A DNA stretch of 32,674 nucleotides from PNKC01 sp038323265 (GCA_038323265.1 JBBQGT010000018.1:1-32674), one strand, 5' to 3'; shown: positions 14,395 through 23,300, numbered from the stretch's first letter. Notes: a model not told the origin generated them from the sequence alone. Translations and numbers: made by a program.

Positions 14395-16131
14395 CTACGG
14401 GTGGCGATAGAGCGCCGCAAGCGGGAAACGGCGGTCGCGTCCGAACGCGCGAGGGGTGATTTTCACGCCTGGGGGGGCCTGTCGGCGCTTGTATTCGTTG
14501 CGGTCCACCAATCCCACCACTCGGCGCACCGTGGCCTCATCGAATCCGCTGGCGACGATTTCGTCGATGGTCCTGTCGTCCTCAACGTAGCTTTCTAGGA
14601 TCGGGTCGAGGACTTCGTAGGGCGGCAAGCTGTCCTCATCGAATTGGCCGGGCTTGAGTTCGGCGCTCGGCGGTTTGGTGAGCACGTCCTCGGGGATAAG
14701 CGGACGTCCTTCGCGCGCATTCCGCCATGCTGAGAGCTGGAACACGAGCAGCTTCGGGACGTCCTTAATCACGGCGTAGCCGCCCGCCATGTCGCCGTAA
14801 AGCGTGGCGTACCCGGTGGCCATCTCGCTCTTGTTGCCGGTGCTGAGTGCGATCCAGCCGAACTTGTTCGACAGAGTCATCAAGACGTTGCCGCGCTGGC
14901 GCGACTGGAGGTTTTCTTCGGCGGTCCCCTCGTCGGTGCCTTCGAAAGCATCGGCCAGCATCTCCAGCATTGCTGAGTGAGCGGGCTCGATGGGCACGGT
15001 CAAGTAGCGAATGCCGAGGTTTTCCGCCAGCGCCTTTGCGTCCGTTTGGCTGTGGTCACTGGAGTATCGACTGGGCATGGAAACGCCGATGACGTTCTCA
15101 GCGCCAATCGCGTCAACCGCAATGGCGGCCACCAAGCTTGAGTCGATCCCGCCCGAAAGGGCGATGACCGCTTCTTTGAAGTTCGTCTTACGAAGGTAGT
15201 CGCGCGTACCCACGACAAGGGCTTCCCAGACCTCGGCCAGGTCGTCCAGCAGCGGAGCAACAGTCGTCTGTAGCTGCGGCGCCGATGGCGGAACAGGAGC
15301 GAACCCGAGGTCGATGTGTTCAACGTCCAGCAGCCCATCACGGTCGCGCAGTTCGACGCGCCGGCGAGGGTCGTGAAGGCGACGCTGGGCGACTGCATCG
15401 AGGTCGATGTCCGTGACCAGCAGGTCTTCTTCGAACTGCACGCCACGGGAGAGCAATCGCCCTTCGGCGTCAAAGACCATGGAGGCGCCGTCGAACACGA
15501 GCTCATCCTGGCCACCTACGAGGTTCACGTAGGCCACGGCGATGAGGTTGTCAGCGGCACGCGTCGCCACCATCCGGGTGCGGTCCTGCACGCGGCCGCG
15601 GTGATACGGAGAGGCATTGATATTCAGGCAAAGTTCGGCTCCACCGAGGGAAAGTTCGTCGAGCGGCCAGCCCGGATACCAGATGTCTTCGCAAACACTC
15701 ACGCCGAAGGTCACGTTGCCGGCGTGGTAGATCGGATTGCGCCGGCCGGCGGCGAAGTAGCGCTCCTCGTCGAACACGCCGTAGTTGGGGAGCCGGCGCT
15801 TGTGGTACGTATCCACCCAGCGACCATCGGCAAGCACTGCGGCCGCGTTGTAGGCGTCGTGCTGAGTCCAATCAACGAAACCGACTACCGCCACGATCCC
15901 CTTGGTGCTGGGCACGATCGTCTCAACCGTGGCACGAGATTCGGCGCAGAACGAGCGGCGCAGGACCAGGTCTTCGGGCGGGTAGCCGGTGATCGCAAGT
16001 TCGGGAAGGCCGACGAAGCCGCAACCGGCTTCTTTCGCTGCAACGATCGCGGCGCGGATGCGATCGGCGTTCCCGGACAGGTCTCCAACCGTGACGTTGA
16101 TCTGGGCCAAACCCACGCGGCAAATACGCAT
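14395..16131 (-). CDS. nadE: Glutamine-dependent NAD+ synthetase
   Basis: This 578-residue two-domain enzyme makes NAD+ from nicotinate adenine dinucleotide with ATP and glutamine. The N-terminal nitrilase-type glutaminase has the triad Glu44 (LPELAITGYPPED), Lys111 (TYHKRRLPNYGVF) and Cys147 (GVSVCEDIWYPG). The C-terminal synthetase has the PP-loop ALSGGIDSS (324-332) and the substrate motifs STGNKSEMATGY and YGDMAGGYAVIKDVPK. The start at 16131 (MRICRVGLAQINV) matches the family; the longer start at 16185 adds a non-conserved 18 residues. TATACT lies 7 bases ahead of the ATG and no Shine-Dalgarno sequence is visible, so the message may be leaderless. Confidence 0.97.
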   Translation of the reverse strand: MRICRVGLAQINVTVGDLSGNADRIRAAIVAAKEAGCGFVGLPELAITGYPPEDLVLRRSFCAESRATVETIVPSTKGIVAVVGFVDWTQHDAYNAAAVLADGRWVDTYHKRRLPNYGVFDEERYFAAGRRNPIYHAGNVTFGVSVCEDIWYPGWPLDELSLGGAELCLNINASPYHRGRVQDRTRMVATRAADNLIAVAYVNLVGGQDELVFDGASMVFDAEGRLLSRGVQFEEDLLVTDIDLDAVAQRRLHDPRRRVELRDRDGLLDVEHIDLGFAPVPPSAPQLQTTVAPLLDDLAEVWEALVVGTRDYLRKTNFKEAVIALSGGIDSSLVAAIAVDAIGAENVIGVSMPSRYSSDHSQTDAKALAENLGIRYLTVPIEPAHSAMLEMLADAFEGTDEGTAEENLQSRQRGNVLMTLSNKFGWIALSTGNKSEMATGYATLYGDMAGGYAVIKDVPKLLVFQLSAWRNAREGRPLIPEDVLTKPPSAELKPGQFDEDSLPPYEVLDPILESYVEDDRTIDEIVASGFDEATVRRVVGLVDRNEYKRRQAPPGVKITPRAFGRDRRFPLAALYRHP

Positions 16132-16137
16132 GCCCAA

Positions 16138-16143
16138 AGTATA
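16138..16143 (-). promoter_or_regulatory. Possible -10 box of a leaderless nadE message
   Basis: On the minus strand TATACT ends seven bases before the ATG, which would place transcription start at or next to the start codon. No good -35 box is seen. Confidence 0.3.
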
Positions 16144-16267
16144 GGCAACCCTCGCGTTGGATGACGCATCCGTAGGGCCCGCCACGGGCCTTCCCCAGGC
16201 GCACCGCCCGATTCACTCGCGGTAGCGTCGGTGAGACCTTTGTTGACGGCCGCTTTGAGGTAGGGAA

Positions 16268-16468
16268 ATGTCTCGGAGCCAAAAGAACCATCGACCTTGT
16301 CCGCTCTGCAGACGCGTCACGCGAGCCCATTCGCGGCTTGTTGTGGCGGATGTCGAGCCGGGAGCACGTACGAACTGCTCCACCAGATTTAAAACGATCA
16401 TCTGTCGCGATTGTGCGTTCGCAATGGTCGTCCGCTCGGAAGCGATGGCACTTCGCGGCGCCAAGTAA
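16268..16468 (+). CDS. Small zinc-ribbon-like protein
   Basis: This is a 66-residue basic protein with two CxxC knuckles, CPLC (Cys11/14) and CRDC (Cys46/49), plus Cys37. The spacing suits one zinc site. GAGG sits about seven bases before the ATG, a good Shine-Dalgarno, and a strong terminator follows its stop by about 20 bases, so it looks like a complete small transcription unit divergent from nadE. The rest (VVADVEPGARTNC, FAMVVRSEAMALRG) is not recognised. It could bind nucleic acid or a protein partner; no function is assigned. Confidence 0.6.
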   Translation: MSRSQKNHRPCPLCRRVTRAHSRLVVADVEPGARTNCSTRFKTIICRDCAFAMVVRSEAMALRGAK

Positions 16469-16490
16469 CGCAGCATTGACGCCCACCACG

Positions 16491-16524
16491 AAAGGCCGCC
16501 CGCCAAACGGAGGGCGGCCTTTCT
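16491..16524 (+). terminator. Strong rho-independent terminator
   Basis: An 11-bp perfect stem (AAAGGCCGCCC at 16491-16501, GGGCGGCCTTT at 16512-16522) with a 10-base loop ends in a T-rich foot. It ends the small zinc-ribbon gene and insulates glgC. Confidence 0.85.
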
Positions 16525-16527
16525 GAC

Positions 16528-16534
16528 GTACAAT
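16528..16534 (+). promoter_or_regulatory. Possible -10 box of glgC
   Basis: GTACAAT lies about 30 bases ahead of the glgC start, just past the terminator. The same heptamer lies about 32 bases ahead of the hydrolase at 18310. No clear -35 is seen. Confidence 0.35.
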
Positions 16535-16564
16535 GCTCCTACCCGGCGTACTGGAGCAGGAAGT

Positions 16565-17854
16565 TTGAACGATGTCCTCGCGATGATCCTCGCTGGCGGC
16601 CAGGGCGACCGCCTCTCAGTGCTTTCTGAGCAGCGAGCCAAGCCGGGTGTCGTGTTTGGTGGCCAGTACCGGATTATCGATTTCGCCCTGAGCAACTGCT
16701 CGAACAGCGGAATCGACAAGGTTGCGGTGCTCACCCAGTACCGCCCGCGTTCGCTGATGAACCACATAGGCGCGGGTCGGCCGTGGGGCCTCGATACGCT
16801 CGATGGCAGCGTACAGATGCTCCAGCCCTACCTCGGGCGGGCAGATATGGACTGGTATCAGGGCACTGCGGACGCCGTGTATCAGAACCTCTACGTCATC
16901 GAAGAGTCGCGGGCTCGCGAAGTGCTGATTCTCGCCGGCGACCACATCTATCTGACGTCCTATCGCAACATGATCGCCTACCACAGAAGCCAGGCAGCGG
17001 ACGCGACGGTGGCCGTCTACTCAGTGCCCCGCGAAGACGCACATCGCTTCGGCGTGCTGGACCTGGACCAGAGTGGACGAATAATCGACTTCCAGGAGAA
17101 GCCCGAACAGCCGCGGTCACCGTGGGTCTCGATGGGCGTCTATGTCTTCAACAAAGATGTCCTAGTCGAACAGTTGCAGGCTGATGCCGACGCGGGTGAC
17201 GAGAGCAAGCATGACTTCGGGCGGAACATCATCCCAAGGATGTTCAAGACTCACCGCGTGTTCGGCTACCAGTACCAGTCGTATTGGCGAGACGTCGGTA
17301 CGGTCGAATCGTACTGGGACTCGCATATGGACCTTCTCTCCGCGCACCCGCCGATGAACCTCGAGGACCCGGATCTGCGGCTCCGCACCGCTGGAAACAT
17401 CCTCCCGCCCGCGCGGTTCGGTCCTCGGTCAATCGTTCAGAATTCGCTCATTTCGCCTGCCTCGCAGATTGACGGCAGTGTCTTTCGGTCGGTCATCTCG
17501 CCGGGCGTGATCATTGAAGAAGGCGCAACCGTACGCGACTCGATCATCCAGCACCGTTGCGTGATCCGGGCCGGAACGACGATCGACCGCTCGATCCTCG
17601 ACAAGGAGGTGACGGTCGGCCGTAACGCGGTCGTGGGCGAAGGCGATTACGGCGTGGTCAATTTCGAACGGCCCGACATCGTGAACGCCGGCATCAACAT
17701 CCTGGGCAAGCGAGTGACGATTCCGCCGGGCATGCACATCGGGCGCAACGTCATCGTTGGCCCCGGCGTGGCTGAGGAATTGTTGGGCATGGAAAAGCTT
17801 GAGAGCGGTTCGACCGTGCATCCCACGCAGATGCCGCTTCATCTTTTCGTCTAG
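16565..17854 (+). CDS. glgC: Glucose-1-phosphate adenylyltransferase
   Basis: This 429-residue enzyme makes ADP-glucose from glucose-1-phosphate and ATP, the committed step of glycogen synthesis. The nucleotidyltransferase domain shows ILAGGQGDRL (8-17), RAKPGVVFGG (24-33), YRIIDFALSNC, WYQGTADAVYQN (97-108), AGDHIY (124-129), FQEKP (176-180) and SMGVYVF (189-195). A left-handed beta-helix of hexapeptide repeats follows (about 285-400). The start is TTG at 16565, with GGAGCAGGAAG just upstream. The next in-frame ATG (residue 7) lies inside the conserved first strand and has no ribosome site, so it is not chosen. No other glycogen gene is nearby. The DUF2203 gene follows after two bases. Confidence 0.95.
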   Translation: MNDVLAMILAGGQGDRLSVLSEQRAKPGVVFGGQYRIIDFALSNCSNSGIDKVAVLTQYRPRSLMNHIGAGRPWGLDTLDGSVQMLQPYLGRADMDWYQGTADAVYQNLYVIEESRAREVLILAGDHIYLTSYRNMIAYHRSQAADATVAVYSVPREDAHRFGVLDLDQSGRIIDFQEKPEQPRSPWVSMGVYVFNKDVLVEQLQADADAGDESKHDFGRNIIPRMFKTHRVFGYQYQSYWRDVGTVESYWDSHMDLLSAHPPMNLEDPDLRLRTAGNILPPARFGPRSIVQNSLISPASQIDGSVFRSVISPGVIIEEGATVRDSIIQHRCVIRAGTTIDRSILDKEVTVGRNAVVGEGDYGVVNFERPDIVNAGINILGKRVTIPPGMHIGRNVIVGPGVAEELLGMEKLESGSTVHPTQMPLHLFV

Positions 17855-17856
17855 CC

Positions 17857-18252
17857 GTGAAGCTGTACACAGTCGACGCGGCGCGAGCGCTCCTCCCGGA
17901 GCTCATCCCCTTGCTCGAGCAGCTTCGCGACGCAGTAACCGGGCTGCGCGCGGACCGTGCATCGTTCGCCGCCGCCGCTCGCGGCGTATCGAGCGACGGC
18001 AGCCTCCTGGCGGATCCCTGGGAATCTGGTGAAGGCGCGGGGCGCGTCGAAGCGAACGGCACTGCGCTGCAAAACGTTACCGCCGAGCTGGACGCCTGGG
18101 GCATAGAGGTCAAGGACCCCGAGCGGGGGCTGATCGACTTCTACCATGAGCGCGACGGCGAGGTAGTCTTTCTTTGTTTCCTGCTTGGCGAACCAACGAT
18201 GAGCTACTGGCACACGCTCGAGGGCGGATTCGCCGGTCGCCAGCGCCTGTAG
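17857..18252 (+). CDS. DUF2203 family protein
   Basis: This 131-residue soluble protein starts at a GTG two bases after glgC ends. The helical N-terminus (MKLYTVDAARALLPELIPLL) and the end (VKDPERGLIDFYHERDGEVV, then FLCFLLGEPTMSYWHTLEGG) match DUF2203, which occurs in many Chloroflexota, Deinococci and Actinobacteria. Its function is unknown. Tight spacing suggests co-transcription with glgC, but family members are found in other contexts, so no link to glycogen is claimed. Confidence 0.9.
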   Translation: MKLYTVDAARALLPELIPLLEQLRDAVTGLRADRASFAAAARGVSSDGSLLADPWESGEGAGRVEANGTALQNVTAELDAWGIEVKDPERGLIDFYHERDGEVVFLCFLLGEPTMSYWHTLEGGFAGRQRL

Positions 18253-18270
18253 CCGTGGATCGCGGGCACT

Positions 18271-18277
18271 GTACAAT
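18271..18277 (+). promoter_or_regulatory. Possible -10 box of the hydrolase at 18310
   Basis: GTACAAT lies about 32 bases before the ATG at 18310, the same heptamer as ahead of glgC. No -35 box was identified. Confidence 0.35.
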
Positions 18278-18309
18278 CCCGCACCAACCAGCCTGTGGGA
18301 GACCGTCCG

Positions 18310-19152
18310 ATGCCAAGCCCAGTAGCCAGCCGCGATATCTACGTCGAAGCGAACGGCATCCGCCACCACCTGATCGCTCGGGGGGCGCCGGGCACCCCGG
18401 TGGTGATGATGATTCACGGCCTCGCCGGCCAGGCGCATGTCTTCGACGTCATCGCCGCGCACCTTGCGGGACGCTTCCACGTGTACTGCCTCGACGTCCG
18501 TGGGCGCGGGGAAAGCGCCTGGGGACCGCTCGAGGCGTACGGCACTGACACTTATGTCGCGGACCTGGAAGCGGTGCGGGAGGCGCTCGGCCTACAGCGG
18601 TTCGCGCTCATCGGCACCTCCATGGGTGGCATCATCTCAATGAACTACGCGTCAAAGTTTTCCGAGCGCGTGGAGAAAGTCGTGCTCAACGACATCGGGC
18701 CGGAGGTCGACCCGGCGGGACTGCAGCGCATCTTTGCGTACGTGGGTCAGGCGCCGGAAATGTTCGCGGACATGAAGGCGGTTTTGAAGTACTACCGCGA
18801 GAACTACGGGCCAATGGTCGAACACCTGCCCGAAGACCAGATCGCCGAGTTTGCCCGTGCCAACGTGCGCAAGAACGACAACGGCGTTTACGTCTGGAAG
18901 ATGGACCCGGCCGTGCGCAAATTCGGCGGAGCGCAACCGGAACTTGATCAGTGGGAGGCCGCTAGAGGCATCACTGCGCCAGTCTTGATCCTGCGCGGGG
19001 CGCTGAGCGATGTATTGAACGCGGCGACGACCGCGAAAATGGTGGAGGTGATACCGAACGCCCAGCTCGCGGAAATCCCAGGCGTGGGCCACGCGCCAAT
19101 TTTGAGCGAGCCCGAATCCGTTAAAGCGCTGGACGCGTTCCTCGCCAGTTGA
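18310..19152 (+). CDS. Alpha/beta hydrolase
   Basis: This 280-residue cytosolic protein has a classic alpha/beta hydrolase fold. The oxyanion region is MIHGLAGQ, the nucleophile elbow IGTSMGG, the probable acid is in RGALSDVL and the His in PGVGHAPIL. The cap region (about 140-200) is helical. The ATG at 18310 has GGGAG eight bases before it; the GTG at 18295 would use no ribosome site and is rejected. It resembles carboxylester or meta-cleavage-type hydrolases, but the substrate is not known. It appears to have its own promoter. Confidence 0.88.
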   Translation: MPSPVASRDIYVEANGIRHHLIARGAPGTPVVMMIHGLAGQAHVFDVIAAHLAGRFHVYCLDVRGRGESAWGPLEAYGTDTYVADLEAVREALGLQRFALIGTSMGGIISMNYASKFSERVEKVVLNDIGPEVDPAGLQRIFAYVGQAPEMFADMKAVLKYYRENYGPMVEHLPEDQIAEFARANVRKNDNGVYVWKMDPAVRKFGGAQPELDQWEAARGITAPVLILRGALSDVLNAATTAKMVEVIPNAQLAEIPGVGHAPILSEPESVKALDAFLAS

Positions 19153-19404
19153 GCACCATCTCTAGCTCCGCCGAAGGACCGAGAGACACGATGGGCCGCG
19201 TCTAGTACGATTCTCGCAGCCCACTGAGAGGTCTCCGTTGACGAGGTAATCCAGGACCAGGCGCGAATCAGACGACCCGGCGGCACTGTGCGCTGGCCGT
19301 CTGCGCTGGTGTGGATTTTCCCGGCCTCCCGCTCGCTCCAGCTCTCACCGCCTTCGGTCCCTACCGATTCCGCACTTCGCGGGAGTCGCCGTCCGGAGCA
19401 GGTC

Positions 19405-20997
19405 TTGTTCACAGCATCGGCACTTCACAAACGTCTCGGTGGCCGCGCCATCCTCAGCGGTGTCTCGCTCGTCGCCAACCGCGGCGAGGTCATCGGCGTC
19501 GTCGGCCCGAACGGCAGCGGCAAATCCACGCTGCTGGCGATCCTTGCCGGAGCACTTCGGCCGGACTCGGGACGCGTCGACTCGCGGCCTGGCACGCGCA
19601 TCAGCTTTCTCGCGCAAGGGTTCAGCGGCGACGCGTCGGAGCCCGTCAGCGCGCTCTTCCCGCAAGCGTTCGCCAGCCAGTCAGCCAATGACAGGCTCAG
19701 CGAACTCGCCCAACGACTCTCCGACGACGCCTCGTCGGAACTCGAAGCTGAGTATGACGAACTGTTGGGAGCACTTTCCGCCGCGCCAACTCTCGGCGAC
19801 ATCCAATCGTTGAGGGCCACGTTGGGTCTGCGCCAGATTCCGCAGAAGACTCCAGCGGGTCAACTTTCGGGCGGCGAACTCACGAAGTTGGGCCTCATCG
19901 AGACGCTGGCCAGCCAACCGTCCGTGCTTCTGCTCGATGAGCCGACCAACCACCTCGATCTCCGAGGGATCGCATGGCTTGAGGAGTACCTGCGGCGCTT
20001 CGACGGTGCGGCGATCATCGTTTCGCACGACCGAGCACTGCTCGATGCGTGCGCCACTTCGATCTTCGAACTCGACCCTCGCACCGGGACAGGAGAATCC
20101 TTCGCCGGCGACTATTCGGCATACGCCGACGAAAAAGCGCGGCGCGAAGAGGATCTCTGGCGCCGTTACGAACTGCAGCAACGAGAGGAACGGCAGCTCA
20201 AGCGCACTATCTCGGCGATCGAGTCGCGCGGGCGCAACATCGAGAACAGAACGATCGACTTTTACTTCCGCAAGAGAGCAGCCAAAGTCGCCCGGCGCGC
20301 GGTCACGCTGAAGGCGCGCCTCGAACGAGAACAGGCAGGGAGCGAGCACCTGGAGAGGCCGCAGAAGGCCGCACAGGGGTTCTTCGGCGGGTTTCGCGCT
20401 GCGGACACCGGAGCCAGCCGCGTGCTCACGGCAGAACGTGCCAGCCTCGGCTTTCCCGGGCAGAATCTACTTGAAGACCTCTCGTTCGTCGTAGACCGCG
20501 GAGAGCGGGTAGTGATCACCGGCCCCAACGGATGCGGTAAGACGACGCTTTTTCGCGCCATCCAGGGCGAGCACAAACTCAGCTCTGGACGGATCGCGGT
20601 TAATCCCTCGCTCAAGCTGGGCTACCTCGCGCAGCAGGACGACCCGGCGGCAGACGAGGCAGAGAGCGCCCTGACGCCAATCGAGTCGCTGCGGCGAGTG
20701 GCGCCCATGTCCGAGACGGACGCGTACAACTTTCTGCATCGATTCGTTATGGGGCACGACCAATTGCGCACGCCGATCGCGCAACTCAGCTATGGCGAGC
20801 GGCGGCGCCTCGCGCTGGCGCGGCTGGTGGCCACCGGTCTGGGGCTTTTGCTCCTGGACGAACCTTCCAACCACCTGGACTTACCGTCTCGCGAGGCGTT
20901 CGAAATGGCCTTCGATTCGTTCGAGGGGGCGGCGCTGGTCATCACGCATGACCGCTACTTCATCGAAAGGTTCGCTGACCGGGTAATCGAACTGTGA
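19405..20997 (+). CDS. ABC-F family ATPase
   Basis: This 530-residue protein has two ATPase domains and no membrane part. Domain 1 has GPNGSGKST, signature LSGGE and VLLLDEPTNHLD. Domain 2 has GPNGCGKTT, signature LSYGE and LLLLDEPSNHLD. Between them is a basic helical linker (about 235-330, rich in Arg/Glu/Lys), the part that reaches the ribosome's peptidyl-transferase centre in ABC-F proteins. These factors rescue or protect ribosomes, some from antibiotics; the subtype is not clear here. The TTG at 19405 is chosen because GGAGCAGG lies just before it and the conserved first strand begins there; a longer in-frame start at 19288 adds 39 Pro/Ser-rich residues. It ends one base from the opposing hydrolase. 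Confidence 0.92.
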   Translation: MFTASALHKRLGGRAILSGVSLVANRGEVIGVVGPNGSGKSTLLAILAGALRPDSGRVDSRPGTRISFLAQGFSGDASEPVSALFPQAFASQSANDRLSELAQRLSDDASSELEAEYDELLGALSAAPTLGDIQSLRATLGLRQIPQKTPAGQLSGGELTKLGLIETLASQPSVLLLDEPTNHLDLRGIAWLEEYLRRFDGAAIIVSHDRALLDACATSIFELDPRTGTGESFAGDYSAYADEKARREEDLWRRYELQQREERQLKRTISAIESRGRNIENRTIDFYFRKRAAKVARRAVTLKARLEREQAGSEHLERPQKAAQGFFGGFRAADTGASRVLTAERASLGFPGQNLLEDLSFVVDRGERVVITGPNGCGKTTLFRAIQGEHKLSSGRIAVNPSLKLGYLAQQDDPAADEAESALTPIESLRRVAPMSETDAYNFLHRFVMGHDQLRTPIAQLSYGERRRLALARLVATGLGLLLLDEPSNHLDLPSREAFEMAFDSFEGAALVITHDRYFIERFADRVIEL

Positions 20998-20998
20998 C

Positions 20999-21790
20999 TC
21001 AGCCGAGGAAGGCGACGATCTCCTTGGCCCACTCTTCGGTGTTTTCGAGGGGAAGCATGTGGCCCGCGCCTTTAATCGTGGCGAGCTGCGACTTCTGAAT
21101 TTTCGATGCGAAGAGCGGCCCGTATGCTGGTGGCGCCAACTTGTCCTGGTCGCCCCAGAGGATGAGCGTCGGCGCCTGAATGCGATGCAAGCGCTTCTTC
21201 AGGCCCTTGTCGGGGATTGGCCAGATGAACTTGCCGGTGGCCGAGAAGTTCGTCAGTTGGAGGTACATCGCGTCGGCGAGCTCATCCTGGTCGGTTGGGC
21301 GTGTGAAGAGTTGTGCAATCACCGGGTTTGAGAGGTCGCCGAAGATCAAGCCTGGCAGTTCGTGCGGGAGAGCGATAAACAGATCGGCGACCGGCGTCTC
21401 GTCCATCCAGAGCCCGACTGGGCAGGTGAGCACCAGCTTCTTGACGAGGTCCGGCCGCGCCGCCGCCAGTTCGGCGGCGAACATGCCGCCGACCGAGTGC
21501 CCAGCGACGTTCAGCGCGCCGAGACCGAGCGCGTCCAGCACGTCCTGGTAGTAGAAAACCATATCGTGAATGTCGTCGATCAGTTCGAGACCGGGAGTGT
21601 CATCCCAGCCGGGGTGCACAGGTGCAATCACGTCGTAGTGCTGCGAAAGCGCTTCGAGTTCGGGCGTCCAGCCCTTGTTCAAGCCGCCGGCGCCGTGAAG
21701 CCAGAGGAGCGGAGCGCCTTTTCCTTTGCGGTATACGGGAACGGTGAACATCCCGTTGCGGACGGACAGGGTCGATGGTTCTACTGCCAC
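20999..21790 (-). CDS. Alpha/beta hydrolase
   Basis: This 263-residue protein starts at GTG, with a strong GGAGG nine bases before it. The oxyanion strand is LLWLHGAGG, the nucleophile elbow AGHSVGG, the acid is in LWGDQDKLAP and the His in GAGHMLPLE. The helical cap holds DELPGLIFGD-like segments. The layout is that of general carboxylesterase/lactonase-type hydrolases; the substrate is unknown. It converges with the ABC-F gene with one base between stops and is divergent from the LLM oxidoreductase, so the 197 bases at 21791-21987 should carry both promoters. Confidence 0.9.
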   Translation of the reverse strand: MAVEPSTLSVRNGMFTVPVYRKGKGAPLLWLHGAGGLNKGWTPELEALSQHYDVIAPVHPGWDDTPGLELIDDIHDMVFYYQDVLDALGLGALNVAGHSVGGMFAAELAAARPDLVKKLVLTCPVGLWMDETPVADLFIALPHELPGLIFGDLSNPVIAQLFTRPTDQDELADAMYLQLTNFSATGKFIWPIPDKGLKKRLHRIQAPTLILWGDQDKLAPPAYGPLFASKIQKSQLATIKGAGHMLPLENTEEWAKEIVAFLG

Positions 21791-21987
21791 GAAAACATCC
21801 TCCAGGACGGCCCTTTAGGCGGCGAAACCGGAGTTCCGGCGCCGATTGCTTAGCCTGTCCCTAAACGTATGCCGCGGATTCTAACGCACTCCCGCTGGTC
21901 TGCGCAGCGGCGCGACCTCGGACCTTCGGGTAGGCGAGCGTTGGCGTAGAGTCAACGAACGAAAGCAATTGGTTCGGAGACTCCAGC

Positions 21988-22902
21988 ATGGAAATTTCAC
22001 TGACCATCGGGCTCGGCGGACGTGGCGAAACGACCGTCGCCGGACTTGTCGCCAGAGCTCAAGAACTCGAAGCCGCCGGCTTCCACGGCGTTTGGATGCC
22101 CACCGCATTCGGATTCGACGCTCTGACCGCGCTAGCGGTTGTCGCCAGCCACACTTCGCGGATGGAGATCGGGACGGCCGTGGTGCCCACGTTCCCGCGG
22201 CACCCGGTCGTGATGGCGCAACAGGCGTTGACCGCCCAATCGGCGGCGGAGGGCCGGTTTACGCTCGGCATCGGGCTCTCGCACAAAGTGATGATGGAGG
22301 ACGCGCTCGGCATCCCCTATGAGCACCCGGCGAAGCACATGCACGAGTACCTCTCGGTGCTCGCGCCGCTATTGCGGGGTGAGGCGGCTCATTTCCAGGG
22401 CGATACGTACCGGGTGAACACGCCGGTGACCATTGCCGCGCCTCCAGTCCAGTTATTGGTCGCCGCTCTAGGCCCGGCGATGCTCAAGCTGGCCGGCACC
22501 TTCGCTGACGGGACGATTACTTCTTGGGTTGGGCCGAAGACGCTCAAGGGCCACGTTGTGCCGACCATTGCCGCTGCGGCTGCTGAAGCCGGGAGGCCAA
22601 CGCCGCGGATCGCCGTTGGTCTCCCGATCGTCCTGACGAGCGACGCCGACGCTGCGCGCGCCCAATTGGCGCAGCAGGCGGCGTGGTACAACAGCCTGCC
22701 TTCATACCGGGCGATGCTTGACCGCGAAGGTGTGACCGGACCAGCGGACATTGCGCTCGTTGGCGCCGAGGCGGTGCTCGACGCAGCTATCGAACGGCTC
22801 GAAGACGCAGGCGCCACGGATTTCCTGGCGCAGCTCATCTCCGCAGGGCCGGGCACCACACAGGCCACGATGGAGTATCTGCGCGCTCGGGTGCGGGCTT
22901 AG
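21988..22902 (+). CDS. LLM-class F420-dependent oxidoreductase
   Basis: This 304-residue TIM-barrel protein belongs to the luciferase-like monooxygenase group. Landmarks are MEISLTIGLGG, ARAQELEAAGFHGVWMP, FPRHPVVMAQQALT, GRFTLGIGLSHK, PPVQLLVAALGPAMLKLAG and FADGTITSWVGP. The group usually binds deazaflavin F420 rather than FMN, in cytosolic redox reactions of varied substrates. GGAG lies eight bases before the ATG. No F420 synthesis genes are in the window. It converges on the membrane zinc-ribbon gene eight bases later. Confidence 0.92.
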   Translation: MEISLTIGLGGRGETTVAGLVARAQELEAAGFHGVWMPTAFGFDALTALAVVASHTSRMEIGTAVVPTFPRHPVVMAQQALTAQSAAEGRFTLGIGLSHKVMMEDALGIPYEHPAKHMHEYLSVLAPLLRGEAAHFQGDTYRVNTPVTIAAPPVQLLVAALGPAMLKLAGTFADGTITSWVGPKTLKGHVVPTIAAAAAEAGRPTPRIAVGLPIVLTSDADAARAQLAQQAAWYNSLPSYRAMLDREGVTGPADIALVGAEAVLDAAIERLEDAGATDFLAQLISAGPGTTQATMEYLRARVRA

Positions 22903-22910
22903 AAGGGCCG

Positions 22911-23300
22911 TTAGTGCTGGCCACGGTCCAAAAGCTGCTCAACTTCGGCGACGGCGGCATGCGCCTCGTCGTCATCGTTGCCCAGAGGCGCAACGGGCTC
23001 TAGCCGGCCGCAGAATCGGCAAGCGTCTTCCGAACCCACCATTCCAAGGGCAAAATGTGAGAGCCCCTTGCCGCAGTAGGTCACGCGGCGAGCGCGCATG
23101 GTGGTGGTGCGCTGGAGTTTGGGGGCTCTCGCGGGCCTGGCGGCAGAGGGCGAGCCCGCTTCCTTTGGCGTCTTGGCCGATTTCGGCATCTTGATCCCGC
23201 CCAGGATGCCGGTCGTCTTGGCCTTCTGGCTCAACGCACTCACAAGAAAGAGGATGAACGGCCCGGCCAGGATGGCGATGAACAGAATCGTGGAGAACAT
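22911..23300 (-). CDS. Membrane-anchored zinc-ribbon protein, unknown function
   Basis: This 129-residue protein has one N-terminal membrane helix (about 3-22), then a basic Ala/Pro/Lys linker (about 25-68), then a ribbon-like part with CGKG (Cys76) and CRFCG (Cys93 and Cys96). The tail is acidic (NDDDEAHAAVAEVEQ). Three cysteines are visible, and His82 could be a fourth zinc ligand. AGGAG lies about 12 bases before the ATG. The family is not recognised. It starts 30 bases after the aminotransferase on the same strand, so they may share a transcript. Confidence 0.65.
   Translation of the reverse strand: MFSTILFIAILAGPFILFLVSALSQKAKTTGILGGIKMPKSAKTPKEAGSPSAARPARAPKLQRTTTMRARRVTYCGKGLSHFALGMVGSEDACRFCGRLEPVAPLGNDDDEAHAAVAEVEQLLDRGQH

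Noticed and set aside
19153..19404. Regulatory leader (T-box or attenuator) ahead of the ABC-F gene
   Set aside because: No T-box core sequence, leader peptide with a clear pattern or terminator/antiterminator pair could be drawn by eye.
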